From assembly GCF_001189515.2 (NCBI RefSeq), contig NZ_CP012069.2:930001-994000 (forward strand): a stretch of DNA of 64,000 nt, written 5' to 3'. Source of the stretch: Olsenella sp. oral taxon 807. Lineage in GTDB: Bacteria > Actinomycetota > Coriobacteriia > Coriobacteriales > Atopobiaceae. Shown piece by piece: positions 52,121 through 60,619 of the stretch (the first letter of the stretch is position 1; each line of letters starts with the position of its first letter). A program made the translations under genes and the position numbers. The notes beneath the pieces are model-generated. The model was not told the origin of the DNA and did no database searches. It worked only from the letters and a program-made list of their open reading frames with translations.

Positions 52121-52419
52121 CTAGCCTGGCTGGCCATGGGAGTTCACATCCATGAGCGACAGGGCAAAGTCTGTCAGCGCGCCAAAGGTTGAACCGGCAG
52201 CCATGAGGCCACGGTCGGGAATGGTGATCTTGAATTCTCTCTCGATCGCCAATAGCAAGCCAATAACAACACAACGAGCTGCATGGAGTCGACGCCCAGT
52301 TCCCCACAAAAACTCGTTTCGCCCGTGATGCCAGACACCTTCAGTGCCGATTCCACGAGCGCGTGCAGACGCTCCTTGGCGTCGTCTTTACCTGCGTCAC
52401 TAGCTTCTCTCACTATCAT
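52121..52419 (-). pseudogene. Acyl carrier protein gene with frameshift
   Basis: From ATG 52419 the frame encodes AKERLHALVESALKVSG, GETSFCGELGVDSMQLVVLL with the phosphopantetheine Ser in GVDS, then goes out of phase; the neighbouring frame continues LLLAIEREFKITIPDRGL, AGSTFGALTDFALSL. Joined, they give a complete ~95-residue acyl carrier protein. The break coincides with a near-duplicate TTATTGGC / CTATTGGC; removing 8 bases restores the frame. Either a recent inactivation or a sequencing error. Confidence 0.75.
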
Positions 52420-53106
52420 TGCCCTCTCAATCCGCCGAATCTCCCTCGCTGCCCGACGGGTGGTCCCGCCTCACCTGTGGCGCGACGTGATATGCCTCGC
52501 TACGCTTTGCGGATCTAGGCAGAGGGTGTCGTCGATGTTGGCAAATACGGATTTCAGACTATTTTTGAAGATCATGTGATTTTATGCGCCGTCGCAAGGA
52601 GACGCACCGAGGAGAGCACGAGGATGTCCGGCATGATACCGCGAGAGATGTTGTTCTGTGGCGCAAATTTCTTAAGGATCCTCAACCAGAGGGTCTGCGA
52701 GACCGGCGTCTCGGCACGGGTGCTGATGACGCAGTGGCCCGCGTGAAGATGACGGGATGGTGGCCAGACAGGAGAGGTTGATGGGCGATCGCGCACTACG
52801 ACGGCTATGAGGGCAGTGTCTTTGCCCTCATAGGGGCGTGCGCTTGCCCTGCCTTGGGGACGCCGCCTCGCACTCATGTCGCCCAGCCGCGATTTTGTCA
52901 AATTCTGCTGCGAGTATATCTTCTGGTGCATCAAGAAGACGTTAACAAAGAAAGTTACAGAAGGTATCACGAAAAGAGCTGTAATATAACTGAATATTGA
53001 CTAGCGTCTTGCGTTGTGGGACCGCCGTCGGGCGTTTGTGAGGATGGTGTTGATATGATTGCAGACATAACACATACATCTGAAAGCAAAGTATCGGGGG
53101 GGGGTA
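52420..53106. other. 687-base decayed region before the LytTR gene
   Basis: No intact gene. A short plus-strand frame (ATG 52627, MSGMIPREMLFCGANFLRIL) and antisense frames have no similarity I know. With the broken acyl carrier gene it looks like the eroded remains of a lipid- or surface-related locus. AT-rich sequence at 52970-53060 probably holds the promoter of the next cluster. Confidence 0.4.
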
Positions 53107-53955
53107 ATGGACCTTCATATTGCCGTGTTTGATGCGGACGCGAACCAGTCACAGAACTTGGTGGGCCTGATAGGGAAGCTCGGCCTCACGTGGTACGGCT
53201 CCCCAGGCCATCTGGTGCCGACGGTCGTCGAGCGCAGCGCGTATCCTGATCAAGGCATTGACGACCTGGACGTCTTCGTGCTGAGTGGCGTGGACTCGCT
53301 TGTGAGCCATGTTCCGGATGTGCTCTTCATTGCCAGCAAGCTTGGCGGAGTGGACGATGCCATCCGAGTGGTGAGCGGCTTCCTCTCCGATAGGCATACG
53401 ACCCAAATCATATTCATAGTACCCTCGGACGTGTCTGTGGCGCACGGCCACACGGTGCAGCATGTGGGGTTTTTGGTGTGTCCCATCTCCCTCGACAAGC
53501 TCGAGCTTGCCCTGAATAGGGCCGTTCTCACCCTGTTTCTCGAGCGATGTCAGCTAGGCTTCGATTGTCCCCTCTGCCTGCGTGGCACCAAGGCGACGTT
53601 CTATGTTCTCGTAAGTGACATTCGCTATGTCGAGAGTCGTGGGCGGACGCTGCACATTCATCTGAGGCCTCACTCAAAGGCCATGAAGAAGGACGACGTC
53701 TCCGACGGGATGGCCTCCGCCTCCGGCATCCTCGACGAGGTGATTCCTGTCACCATGTCGCTCAAAAAGTTCCAGACCTTCGTGCCAGACACGTTCATTC
53801 GCTGCCACAACAGCTTCCTCGTTAATCTGAGCTGTGTCTTCAGGCTCTCGCGTGACACCATCACGCTCAGGGATGGGACCTGCATTCCCGTGAGCGAGCG
53901 CAAGAGGCAACACGTGCAGCAGCAGCTCTGTCGTTACGGGAGGGTCGTTGCCTAG
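53107..53955 (+). CDS. LytTR-domain regulator
   Basis: A 282-residue DNA-binding protein. Residues ~1-150 resemble a degenerate receiver (LHIAVFDADANQSQNLVGLI; IIFIVPSDVSVAHGHTVQ) without a clear phosphoacceptor Asp. The LytTR domain spans ~165-275 (YVLVSDIRYVESRGRTLHIH; FVPDTFIRCHNSFLVNLSCV; ITLRDGTCIPVSERKRQHVQ). ATG 53107 directly follows a G-run. Divergence is not seen: it points the same way as the vWA/tubulin genes and may control them. Confidence 0.8.
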   Translation: MDLHIAVFDADANQSQNLVGLIGKLGLTWYGSPGHLVPTVVERSAYPDQGIDDLDVFVLSGVDSLVSHVPDVLFIASKLGGVDDAIRVVSGFLSDRHTTQIIFIVPSDVSVAHGHTVQHVGFLVCPISLDKLELALNRAVLTLFLERCQLGFDCPLCLRGTKATFYVLVSDIRYVESRGRTLHIHLRPHSKAMKKDDVSDGMASASGILDEVIPVTMSLKKFQTFVPDTFIRCHNSFLVNLSCVFRLSRDTITLRDGTCIPVSERKRQHVQQQLCRYGRVVA

Positions 53956-53996
53956 CACGTGCGCGGCCCTTGGGAATCGGTATGGGAAGGGGAGCC

Positions 53997-54833
53997 ATGG
54001 GACTGTGGGGAGTCGTCATCATCCTCGTGTTCTTGTTCATGATCTATAAGATTATTTTAAGGGGATTCAAGACGGGAGGCAGCTCCGGTTCCCTCGTGCT
54101 GCGCCTCATCCTCGTGGTGTTCGTGCTCGTGCTGGTGCCCTACGTCATCCTGATGCTGGTGGACGCCATGTCCATCTCCATGGGTATCGACATAGTGCGG
54201 TTTGCGGACGTGGGGCTGGAGAAGTGGCCTGCCGGAAAACTCATCAAGGGGATGCTTGCCCGCGGCACTCCCGTCTCCCCGCTCGACGTGGTTGTGGGCA
54301 CGCTCCAGGCGATCTGCGTGGCTTTCGTGCGGGCCCTTGCCCCGGAGGTTCCCATCAGGGACTCCCTCGAGGAGGAGCATGAATACGACCTTCGCAACGA
54401 CAGGCCCCGCCGGAGCCTGAGGGGCTGGATCGGCTGGGTGCTGCTAGCGACACTCGCGAACTCGTTCGTCACGGTGCTCATCAGCACCATCATCGGCCTT
54501 ATCTTCTCTTCTCCCAAGGAGGTGTTGCCCCTCTTTGGGGTGATTGGGGTCATCGTTGCGGTGATTCCCGCATTTGGTCTTGGCTTCGTCTTTGTCAAAC
54601 GCATTTTGCACGCACGGGTACTCCAAGGCAGCGAGGGGCCCAGGTTCAAGTATCCCAACATCACGCTTGCCTTCAAGATGTTTATGGCCATCGGGCAGTA
54701 CGCCTGCATCACGGCAGGCCTGATTGTGATCTCGCAGAACGCCTACCTCGGGGCGTGTGCGGCCCCGTTCTTTCTCGCGGGACATGAGGTGCTGGGCATG
54801 GTGAAGAATGCCGTGAAGCTCGACATCGAGTAG
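53997..54833 (+). CDS. Multi-pass membrane protein, unknown
   Basis: A 278-residue protein with about six hydrophobic segments (GLWGVVIILVFLFMIYKII at the N-terminus; LRLILVVFVLVLVPYVILML; GWVLLATLANSFVTVLISTI; PLFGVIGVIVAVIPAFGLGF; ICITAGLIVI near the end) and a charged cytoplasmic loop (SLEEEHEYDLRNDRPRRSLR). ATG 53997 has AAGGGGAG 5 bases upstream; two earlier in-frame starts lack one. No family recognised. Placed between the LytTR and vWA genes, perhaps anchoring the system in the membrane. Confidence 0.65.
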   Translation: MGLWGVVIILVFLFMIYKIILRGFKTGGSSGSLVLRLILVVFVLVLVPYVILMLVDAMSISMGIDIVRFADVGLEKWPAGKLIKGMLARGTPVSPLDVVVGTLQAICVAFVRALAPEVPIRDSLEEEHEYDLRNDRPRRSLRGWIGWVLLATLANSFVTVLISTIIGLIFSSPKEVLPLFGVIGVIVAVIPAFGLGFVFVKRILHARVLQGSEGPRFKYPNITLAFKMFMAIGQYACITAGLIVISQNAYLGACAAPFFLAGHEVLGMVKNAVKLDIE

Positions 54834-55027
54834 GCTGGGGACCTGCAGTCATCGCCGCGATCGTGTACGCAGCGCCGGCAGTCATGAGCGAAGCTCATTC
54901 AGATATACACCTCACAGCTGCTATGAGTTCCATTTAGCAACAAGACTCCTTAAACTAGGAAAGTCTTGTACTGGTACACAGGATTGCTGGAATGTATCTG
55001 GTAGGTTTGATGTTACGGGGGTGTGGC
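54834..55027. promoter_or_regulatory. Upstream region of the vWA gene with two hairpins
   Basis: AAGACT...AGTCTT (54942-54967) and the palindrome TGTACTGGTACA (54967-54978) stand side by side in AT-rich DNA. They could be a terminator for the preceding gene or sites for the LytTR protein. No convincing -10/-35 pair is claimed. Confidence 0.35.
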
Positions 55028-57061
55028 ATGGGGGACAGGCGACGAGCCCGAGGCTTTGCCCGCGCACTTCGTGCGACGGCCCTGCTGCTCTGCGCGACGA
55101 CGCTCTGTTTGCTGTCGCTCTTGCGCGCGAGCGTGGCCTACGCGGCAGGGTCGGATCTTAAAGGTGACCTTACGAATCGCTACAACGTGGTGATAGTGAC
55201 CGACGAGAGCGGTTCCATGAGCCGGACCGATCCGGACAACCTGCGAGGCGCGGCGATCGCCCGCTTCGTGGCGCTGCTTGCCCAGGAGGGGAACCGGGTA
55301 GGTGCCGTCGCCTTTGGCGAGGGAATCCCCCTGCAGTCCGACCTCAGGGACCTGACGAGCGTCCAGTTGCGCCAGGAGTTCGTGCAGAGGATGGACACGG
55401 TCGCGCTCGAGAATTGGACGAACATAGGCGAGGGGCTTAGGGCTGCCGTCGGTATGCTCGACGGCCAGAGGGACGCTAGCATACCCTCGATCATCCTGCT
55501 CCTCTCTGACGGCAACACGGACATGCCCAGCGACGAGGCGCGCCAGGCCTCCCTCCAGACTAAGGCCCAGGCCATAGAGGCGGCGCGCGGCGCGGGCTAC
55601 AAGATCTACACGGTCAGCCTCAACGCGAACGGTGAGGCCGACTCCAACGAGCTGAGGCAGGTCGCCTCGGCGACGGGTGGGGAGTTTCGCGAGGTCACCA
55701 GTGCCTCGGACCTCCAGGGTGTCTACGACCTGTACTACTCGCTCGTGTTCTCGGCCAAGGCCGACCAAGGCAGCGACGTCGTCATACCAGACTCCGGCAT
55801 CGTCAGTGGCGCCTTCGACGTCGCGAGCATCGGCGTGGAGGAGGCAAACGTCCTCATAACGGGGACACCGACGGACTACTCGTTCACGAGGCCCGATGGC
55901 ACGAGCGTCACGCGCGACCAGCTAGCTGGCTCGACGTTCTCGACGGAGGCGCTCACGGCGGTGAAGGTGAGAGAACCTTTGGCAGGTACCTGGCGCTACA
56001 CCGTACGCGGGGTGCCCAAGGACCATGTTCGCGTCGATATCGTCCGCAACACCGATGTCTCCGTCCGGCTCGAGTCGAGCGCCAGCGGCAGCAAGCTCTC
56101 TGCTGGTGACAGCGTGGACTTCACGGCGACCATCCTCGAGTCCGGAAGACCCGTCAAGCCCGAGGTCTACGGGAGCTTCTCCGGTGAGCTTGTGATCGAG
56201 GGAGCAGGCGGCTCAAAGCAGGCACTGGCGCTCACGGCTGGCGAGGGCGGCTTTGCCCTGACGGTTCCCTTCCCAGATAGGGGCAGCTTTGCGGTGCATG
56301 CGACGGCCTCGGGCGAGGGCTATGAGCTTTCCACCCAGACGCTGAGCCTCAACGTGGGAAACAGCGCACCTGTGCCCGGCGAGACCATACAGGCGACCGT
56401 CAACCTCTGGCCCTTCATCGACAACACCGCGACCATAGACCTCACGCCTGGCGCGACCGACACGGAGGACGGCGAGCTCTCCTATGAGGTCGAGTCGAGC
56501 GCCTTCATGCCCGACGAGTACAAAATCGACGGCTCCAAGCTGGTCCTCAGCGGCTACAGCCTTCCCGAGGGGTCGTTCACAGTTCGCGCGACCGACTCGG
56601 ACGGGGCGTCGTGCACGTTCGACGTGCACGTGAAGACCGTCAACATAGGCCTCATCACCTGTGTTGTCATCCTCGGGGCCATTCTGCTTGCCCTTGTGGT
56701 GGCGGGCGTCCTGCTGCGGATCCTCCTGAACAAGCGCTTCTACGGTACTTGCTACGTGCGCCCCATGGACAACGAGAGCTCCGAGTACCAGAAGGAGACG
56801 AGCCTGGAGGGGAGCCGCGGGCGCATCAAGCTCGCTTTGTTTGGGGTCGAGACCTATGGCATAGACCCGCAGGCGTACTTCCAGGCGTCGGGCAAGGACT
56901 ACGTGACCTTTGTCTCTAAGGTACCGGTGTACAGCGGCGGGCACATGCAGAGGAAGGTGCGTGTAGGTGGCAACGGCTACGAAGTCCCGATCGCCGTGGA
57001 CGAGAAGGGACAGAAGGGCGTGGTTGTTCGGTTTAAGAGTGAGCTGAGTCGTTCAAGGTGA
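55028..57061 (+). CDS. Secreted/anchored von Willebrand factor A protein
   Basis: A 677-residue protein. A signal peptide is at residues ~1-38 (RALRATALLLCATTLCLLSL ... AYA). The vWA domain follows with an intact MIDAS: DESGS at 59-63, Thr in ENWTNIGEG near 135, Asp in LLLSDGNTD near 160. Next come two Ig/cadherin-like beta domains (~270-530), a membrane segment at ~540-567 (LITCVVILGAILLALVVAG), and a cytoplasmic tail of ~110 residues that looks like an FHA-like or beta fold. ATG 55028 has ACGGGGG upstream. It probably carries an extracellular metal-dependent adhesion/assembly function into the cytoplasmic tubulin. Confidence 0.82.
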   Translation: MGDRRRARGFARALRATALLLCATTLCLLSLLRASVAYAAGSDLKGDLTNRYNVVIVTDESGSMSRTDPDNLRGAAIARFVALLAQEGNRVGAVAFGEGIPLQSDLRDLTSVQLRQEFVQRMDTVALENWTNIGEGLRAAVGMLDGQRDASIPSIILLLSDGNTDMPSDEARQASLQTKAQAIEAARGAGYKIYTVSLNANGEADSNELRQVASATGGEFREVTSASDLQGVYDLYYSLVFSAKADQGSDVVIPDSGIVSGAFDVASIGVEEANVLITGTPTDYSFTRPDGTSVTRDQLAGSTFSTEALTAVKVREPLAGTWRYTVRGVPKDHVRVDIVRNTDVSVRLESSASGSKLSAGDSVDFTATILESGRPVKPEVYGSFSGELVIEGAGGSKQALALTAGEGGFALTVPFPDRGSFAVHATASGEGYELSTQTLSLNVGNSAPVPGETIQATVNLWPFIDNTATIDLTPGATDTEDGELSYEVESSAFMPDEYKIDGSKLVLSGYSLPEGSFTVRATDSDGASCTFDVHVKTVNIGLITCVVILGAILLALVVAGVLLRILLNKRFYGTCYVRPMDNESSEYQKETSLEGSRGRIKLALFGVETYGIDPQAYFQASGKDYVTFVSKVPVYSGGHMQRKVRVGGNGYEVPIAVDEKGQKGVVVRFKSELSRSR

Positions 57062-57093
57062 GCTAGACGCTTCTAAGACGAGGGGAGAAGTAT

Positions 57094-60000
57094 ATGAGTG
57101 GGCAGGATTCTGGAAACAACGTCGGTAAAGTTGTTGATGGTAACAGCGATGAAGTTGTTGATGGGGGACAACGGTTCATCCAAGATGACTCTGCCGTTCT
57201 CGCCATCGGCCTTGGGGGTACGGGGGTGGACTGCCTGCGAACCCTTAAGAAGAGGGTTTATGAGCGCTTACAGTCGGACAATCCCGGCGAAGTGGTACCC
57301 AGCTACGAGCACATTAAGTTCCTGGCAGTGGACTCGGACGCTGATGGCATGGGGAAGGCGGCAGATTCGTCTGTGTATGCTCCCTACAAGCTTAATATGG
57401 ACACGGAGTTCTTTGATGTCTCTTGCGCGGACAATCTCTCAGAGATATTTGGGAAAAATCGAGTCAATCTAGCGAAGGACCCCGCGTACCGTGAGTGGCT
57501 CCAGTTCGATGACATCAATAAGGTGGGCACGGCCACCGATGGTGCGGGTGGCGTCCGCCAGATAGGTCGCTACCTGCTGGTGAGAAGGGCCTCCGAGTTC
57601 GTGTCGACAGTTCGTGACATGGTCACCGAGGCGATGGAGGATGCGAACGGCAACAAACGCAAGGTGTACGTGCACGTCTTCTCCGGTCTAAGTGGCGGTA
57701 CGGGCTCCGGGACCTTCCTCGACGCGTGCTACCTCGTCCGGGAGGCATTGAGAAGGGCGGGCGCTAATGGCAACAGTGTCATGGGCTACCTCTTCCTGCC
57801 CGACGTGAACCTCGCCGACAAAGCTATCCCCACTAACGTGAGGACGTACATAGAGCACAACGGCTACGCTGCGATGCAGGAGCTGGACTACTGCATGGGC
57901 TTCGGGAGAAACGGTGACGTCTGGCACCAGACCTACCCCCGCGTGGGAGATGTCCGCTGGGAGACGCCGCCCGTGGACCTCTGTCACCTCGTGGCCGGGA
58001 AGACGTCGAAGGGTGTGCCCCTTCCCAAGATGTACAAGCATGCGATGAGTGTCGTGGCGGACTACGTGATGGACTTCCTTGCCAAGCCTGCACAAGTTGC
58101 GTTCAGTCTTAAATCTCATCTCAGTAATGTGCAAACCATCAGGGATGCGGAGAGGAACGAGCAGGACGCCGGCGCCTGCTACGACTATCTCGTCCTCGGG
58201 GCCTCGTGCGCCGTCGTGCCGTACGGCAGGATCATGACCTACCTCGTCTCGGGCTTCTTCCAGAGGCTCGAGGGGCTCGGCATGCGCGGCAGGGTCCCGA
58301 CGCAGCAGGAGGTGGAGCGGTTCCAGGAGGGCGTTGGCCTCACGCACGACGCCCTGCTGCGGGAGCTGCAGAGGGGCGTCGGGGTCGACCCCGACTACTA
58401 CGGCGCGAGGCCGGCCGACGCGCAGAAGAAGAGCCCGAACGTGGAGGATCACTACATGAAGCTCGAGGCCGCCGCGAAAGGTGCCCTCGCCCAGAACCTC
58501 TCTGACCTCTCGAGGGATGTCCCGGGCCACGTCCGGAGCGGGCTGCCCACCGACGGCAGGGCCCAGGCCGTGATGGCCAAGGTGGTGAACGCCGTCCTCG
58601 ACGCCATGGTTGACCCCGAGCGCGGCCCCTGGTACGCCTCCGCGCTCTTGAGATCCGCCAAGGTCACCGACCTGCTCGCGGCGGCCCGGGGCATCGAGGC
58701 TAAAGCGGAGAGGGAGCGTGTGCAGGAGGAGGCCCAGGATGAGGAGGGAATGCCCATCTTGGACGACTTCGTCAGGGCGCGAGATGAGTTCTTTAACTGC
58801 TCGTTCCGACTGAAGAAGAGGTACGACGCCTTCGTCGAAAAGACCTGCGAGCTGACCCGCTGCCGCATCAGGAGGGACTCGTACGAGGCGCTCGAGAACC
58901 TCGCAGGTAGCTTGGCCGCGCAGATCAAGCGCCTCGCGGACGAGCTCACCGGCCCCTTCGAGGATGCCATGGGGGAGCTCATCGATATCTTCGACGAGAG
59001 CTGGTCTTACCTCAAACACTTTGCGGACGGCGCGAGCACCTACGAGCAGCCCGTCGTCACGATGAGTCAGATCGCCCCCGTGCTCGACGGGGAGCTAGAG
59101 AGTTGCGACGTTGGCAAGGTTACCCAAGAACTGCTCGACACATTGCTGGACAAGAGGGGCAGGGCTGCTTTGGGGCCGGGCGGCGACAGATCCATCCTGA
59201 TATACCGGGTCTCAGACTACTTCGCGGAGACGTTCAAGGACTGGTCCCAGAGGTCGCTGACAAAGTACCTTGAGGACAAATACGGCATACACAACAACCC
59301 GAAGCTGCTCGCCAAGCAGGTGCAGGACGACCTCCTGAAGAATATGGACAAGCGAGCCGAGGTACTCTTCGACACCGACGGGAGGTACGACCTGCCGGAC
59401 GATGGCTCCGCCCTCTGCTACGTCACGGTGCCGCAGACCTCCCCCGTGGTCGTGAATGCGGCCGATGGCTTTGTGAAGGCAAGGGGCACCGGATTCAAGA
59501 AGCGCGAGACCTCCGCGGCCGACCGCGTGAGCTTCCTTCGGCTCAAGATCGGCGTCCCCCTGTGGGGCTATGGTGCCCTCGCGCGCTGCGAGGCCGGCTA
59601 CCAGCCCGCGCCCGGCAGGCACCTCTACGAGAGGGCGGTGTACGTGGATGGCGTCTCGGACTCCGCAGAGGTCGAGGCGTCCCGCGACTGGGGGAATCTG
59701 CCCTCGCCCGTTCCGCTGAGTCTCTCGAATTCTGACATATGGGTGGAAAAGCTTAACGAGGCGCTCGCCGCTGACGTGATTGTCCCTCACAAAAAGGGCT
59801 ACTACATCCGAACTTTGACCGATGAGTTCATGGGGGGCATCCGCACAAAGCATGATGCGGCGAAGGGACTGCCAATCGTCGACAGGCTCAAGGTGCAGAA
59901 CGAGCTACAGGCCATGGACTCCAATCGTGTGTACGATCCCAATGTGCATCTCCTTTCCGACATGATGAGACCCCAGAACATCAAGGCCGAGAGGACGATC

Positions 60001-60549
60001 TGCGCCGACCTCCTGGCCAAGGCCCCGGTGCTCGTCGAGATCGTGCGGGAGGAGCTCGAGAAGTGTCGCGAGATAGCGGGCTACATCGAGGATCTCCAGC
60101 CAAAGGTGGACCATGACCTCGAGAGCTTCCGCAATGCCCTGTTCACCGGGGTCATCGAGTTCTCCAATCCCGTCGTCCAGTACGTGAGCGGTGGGCTCAA
60201 TGGACCGATTGTCCTTTCAGATAGGACATTCGGCCATGGAACCATCCCGCTCTACCAGGCATTACTGAGCTTCAAGGACAAGTCGGTGCTTGTGCCAGCC
60301 ATGCGCAAAGCGATCGAGGCGCAGACGCAGAGCATCCTGACAGCCAACCAGATCCCTGCCAGTGTCCAGGGGGCCTGCGACGCCGTGCAGAGGGAGCTCG
60401 ATCGCGGTCCTAATCTCATCGCAATTGCGACGGCAATGTTCCCTCGTGAGGTTGGTGAGGTGACGAATTTGCTCACTGATCTCACAAAACAGTTAACTAC
60501 CTTTAGGTTGGCGTATCTGATTCCCGGTGCAAAACCAAATACAAACTAA
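57094..60549 (+). CDS. Tubulin/FtsZ-superfamily protein (Tubulin_2-like)
   Basis: A 1151-residue GTPase of the bacterial tubulin-like class, much larger than FtsZ (~400). The nucleotide-binding loops are visible: GLGGTGVDCLRTLKK (~39-53), LAVDSDADGM (~85), and the tubulin signature SGLSGGTGSGTF (~198-209). Residues beyond ~330 are a long helical extension (for example YVMDFLAKPAQVAFSLKSHL, RDEFFNCSFRLKKRYDAFVE) with no known domain. It follows the vWA gene by 32 bases and precedes the next by 70. Likely forms GTP-dependent filaments that organise partners; no DNA-partitioning partner (TubR) is nearby. Confidence 0.82.
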   Translation: MSGQDSGNNVGKVVDGNSDEVVDGGQRFIQDDSAVLAIGLGGTGVDCLRTLKKRVYERLQSDNPGEVVPSYEHIKFLAVDSDADGMGKAADSSVYAPYKLNMDTEFFDVSCADNLSEIFGKNRVNLAKDPAYREWLQFDDINKVGTATDGAGGVRQIGRYLLVRRASEFVSTVRDMVTEAMEDANGNKRKVYVHVFSGLSGGTGSGTFLDACYLVREALRRAGANGNSVMGYLFLPDVNLADKAIPTNVRTYIEHNGYAAMQELDYCMGFGRNGDVWHQTYPRVGDVRWETPPVDLCHLVAGKTSKGVPLPKMYKHAMSVVADYVMDFLAKPAQVAFSLKSHLSNVQTIRDAERNEQDAGACYDYLVLGASCAVVPYGRIMTYLVSGFFQRLEGLGMRGRVPTQQEVERFQEGVGLTHDALLRELQRGVGVDPDYYGARPADAQKKSPNVEDHYMKLEAAAKGALAQNLSDLSRDVPGHVRSGLPTDGRAQAVMAKVVNAVLDAMVDPERGPWYASALLRSAKVTDLLAAARGIEAKAERERVQEEAQDEEGMPILDDFVRARDEFFNCSFRLKKRYDAFVEKTCELTRCRIRRDSYEALENLAGSLAAQIKRLADELTGPFEDAMGELIDIFDESWSYLKHFADGASTYEQPVVTMSQIAPVLDGELESCDVGKVTQELLDTLLDKRGRAALGPGGDRSILIYRVSDYFAETFKDWSQRSLTKYLEDKYGIHNNPKLLAKQVQDDLLKNMDKRAEVLFDTDGRYDLPDDGSALCYVTVPQTSPVVVNAADGFVKARGTGFKKRETSAADRVSFLRLKIGVPLWGYGALARCEAGYQPAPGRHLYERAVYVDGVSDSAEVEASRDWGNLPSPVPLSLSNSDIWVEKLNEALAADVIVPHKKGYYIRTLTDEFMGGIRTKHDAAKGLPIVDRLKVQNELQAMDSNRVYDPNVHLLSDMMRPQNIKAERTICADLLAKAPVLVEIVREELEKCREIAGYIEDLQPKVDHDLESFRNALFTGVIEFSNPVVQYVSGGLNGPIVLSDRTFGHGTIPLYQALLSFKDKSVLVPAMRKAIEAQTQSILTANQIPASVQGACDAVQRELDRGPNLIAIATAMFPREVGEVTNLLTDLTKQLTTFRLAYLIPGAKPNTN

Positions 60550-60619
60550 TCTTACCCTCCGGTGTCTGATCATGGATTGGCAGGTGCCGGAGGGTCTTTG
60601 AAGGGCTCGAAGAGTTGCC

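Noticed and set aside
57688-59019. 443-codon minus-strand ORF
   Set aside because: Shadow of the tubulin-like gene; no start site or similarity.
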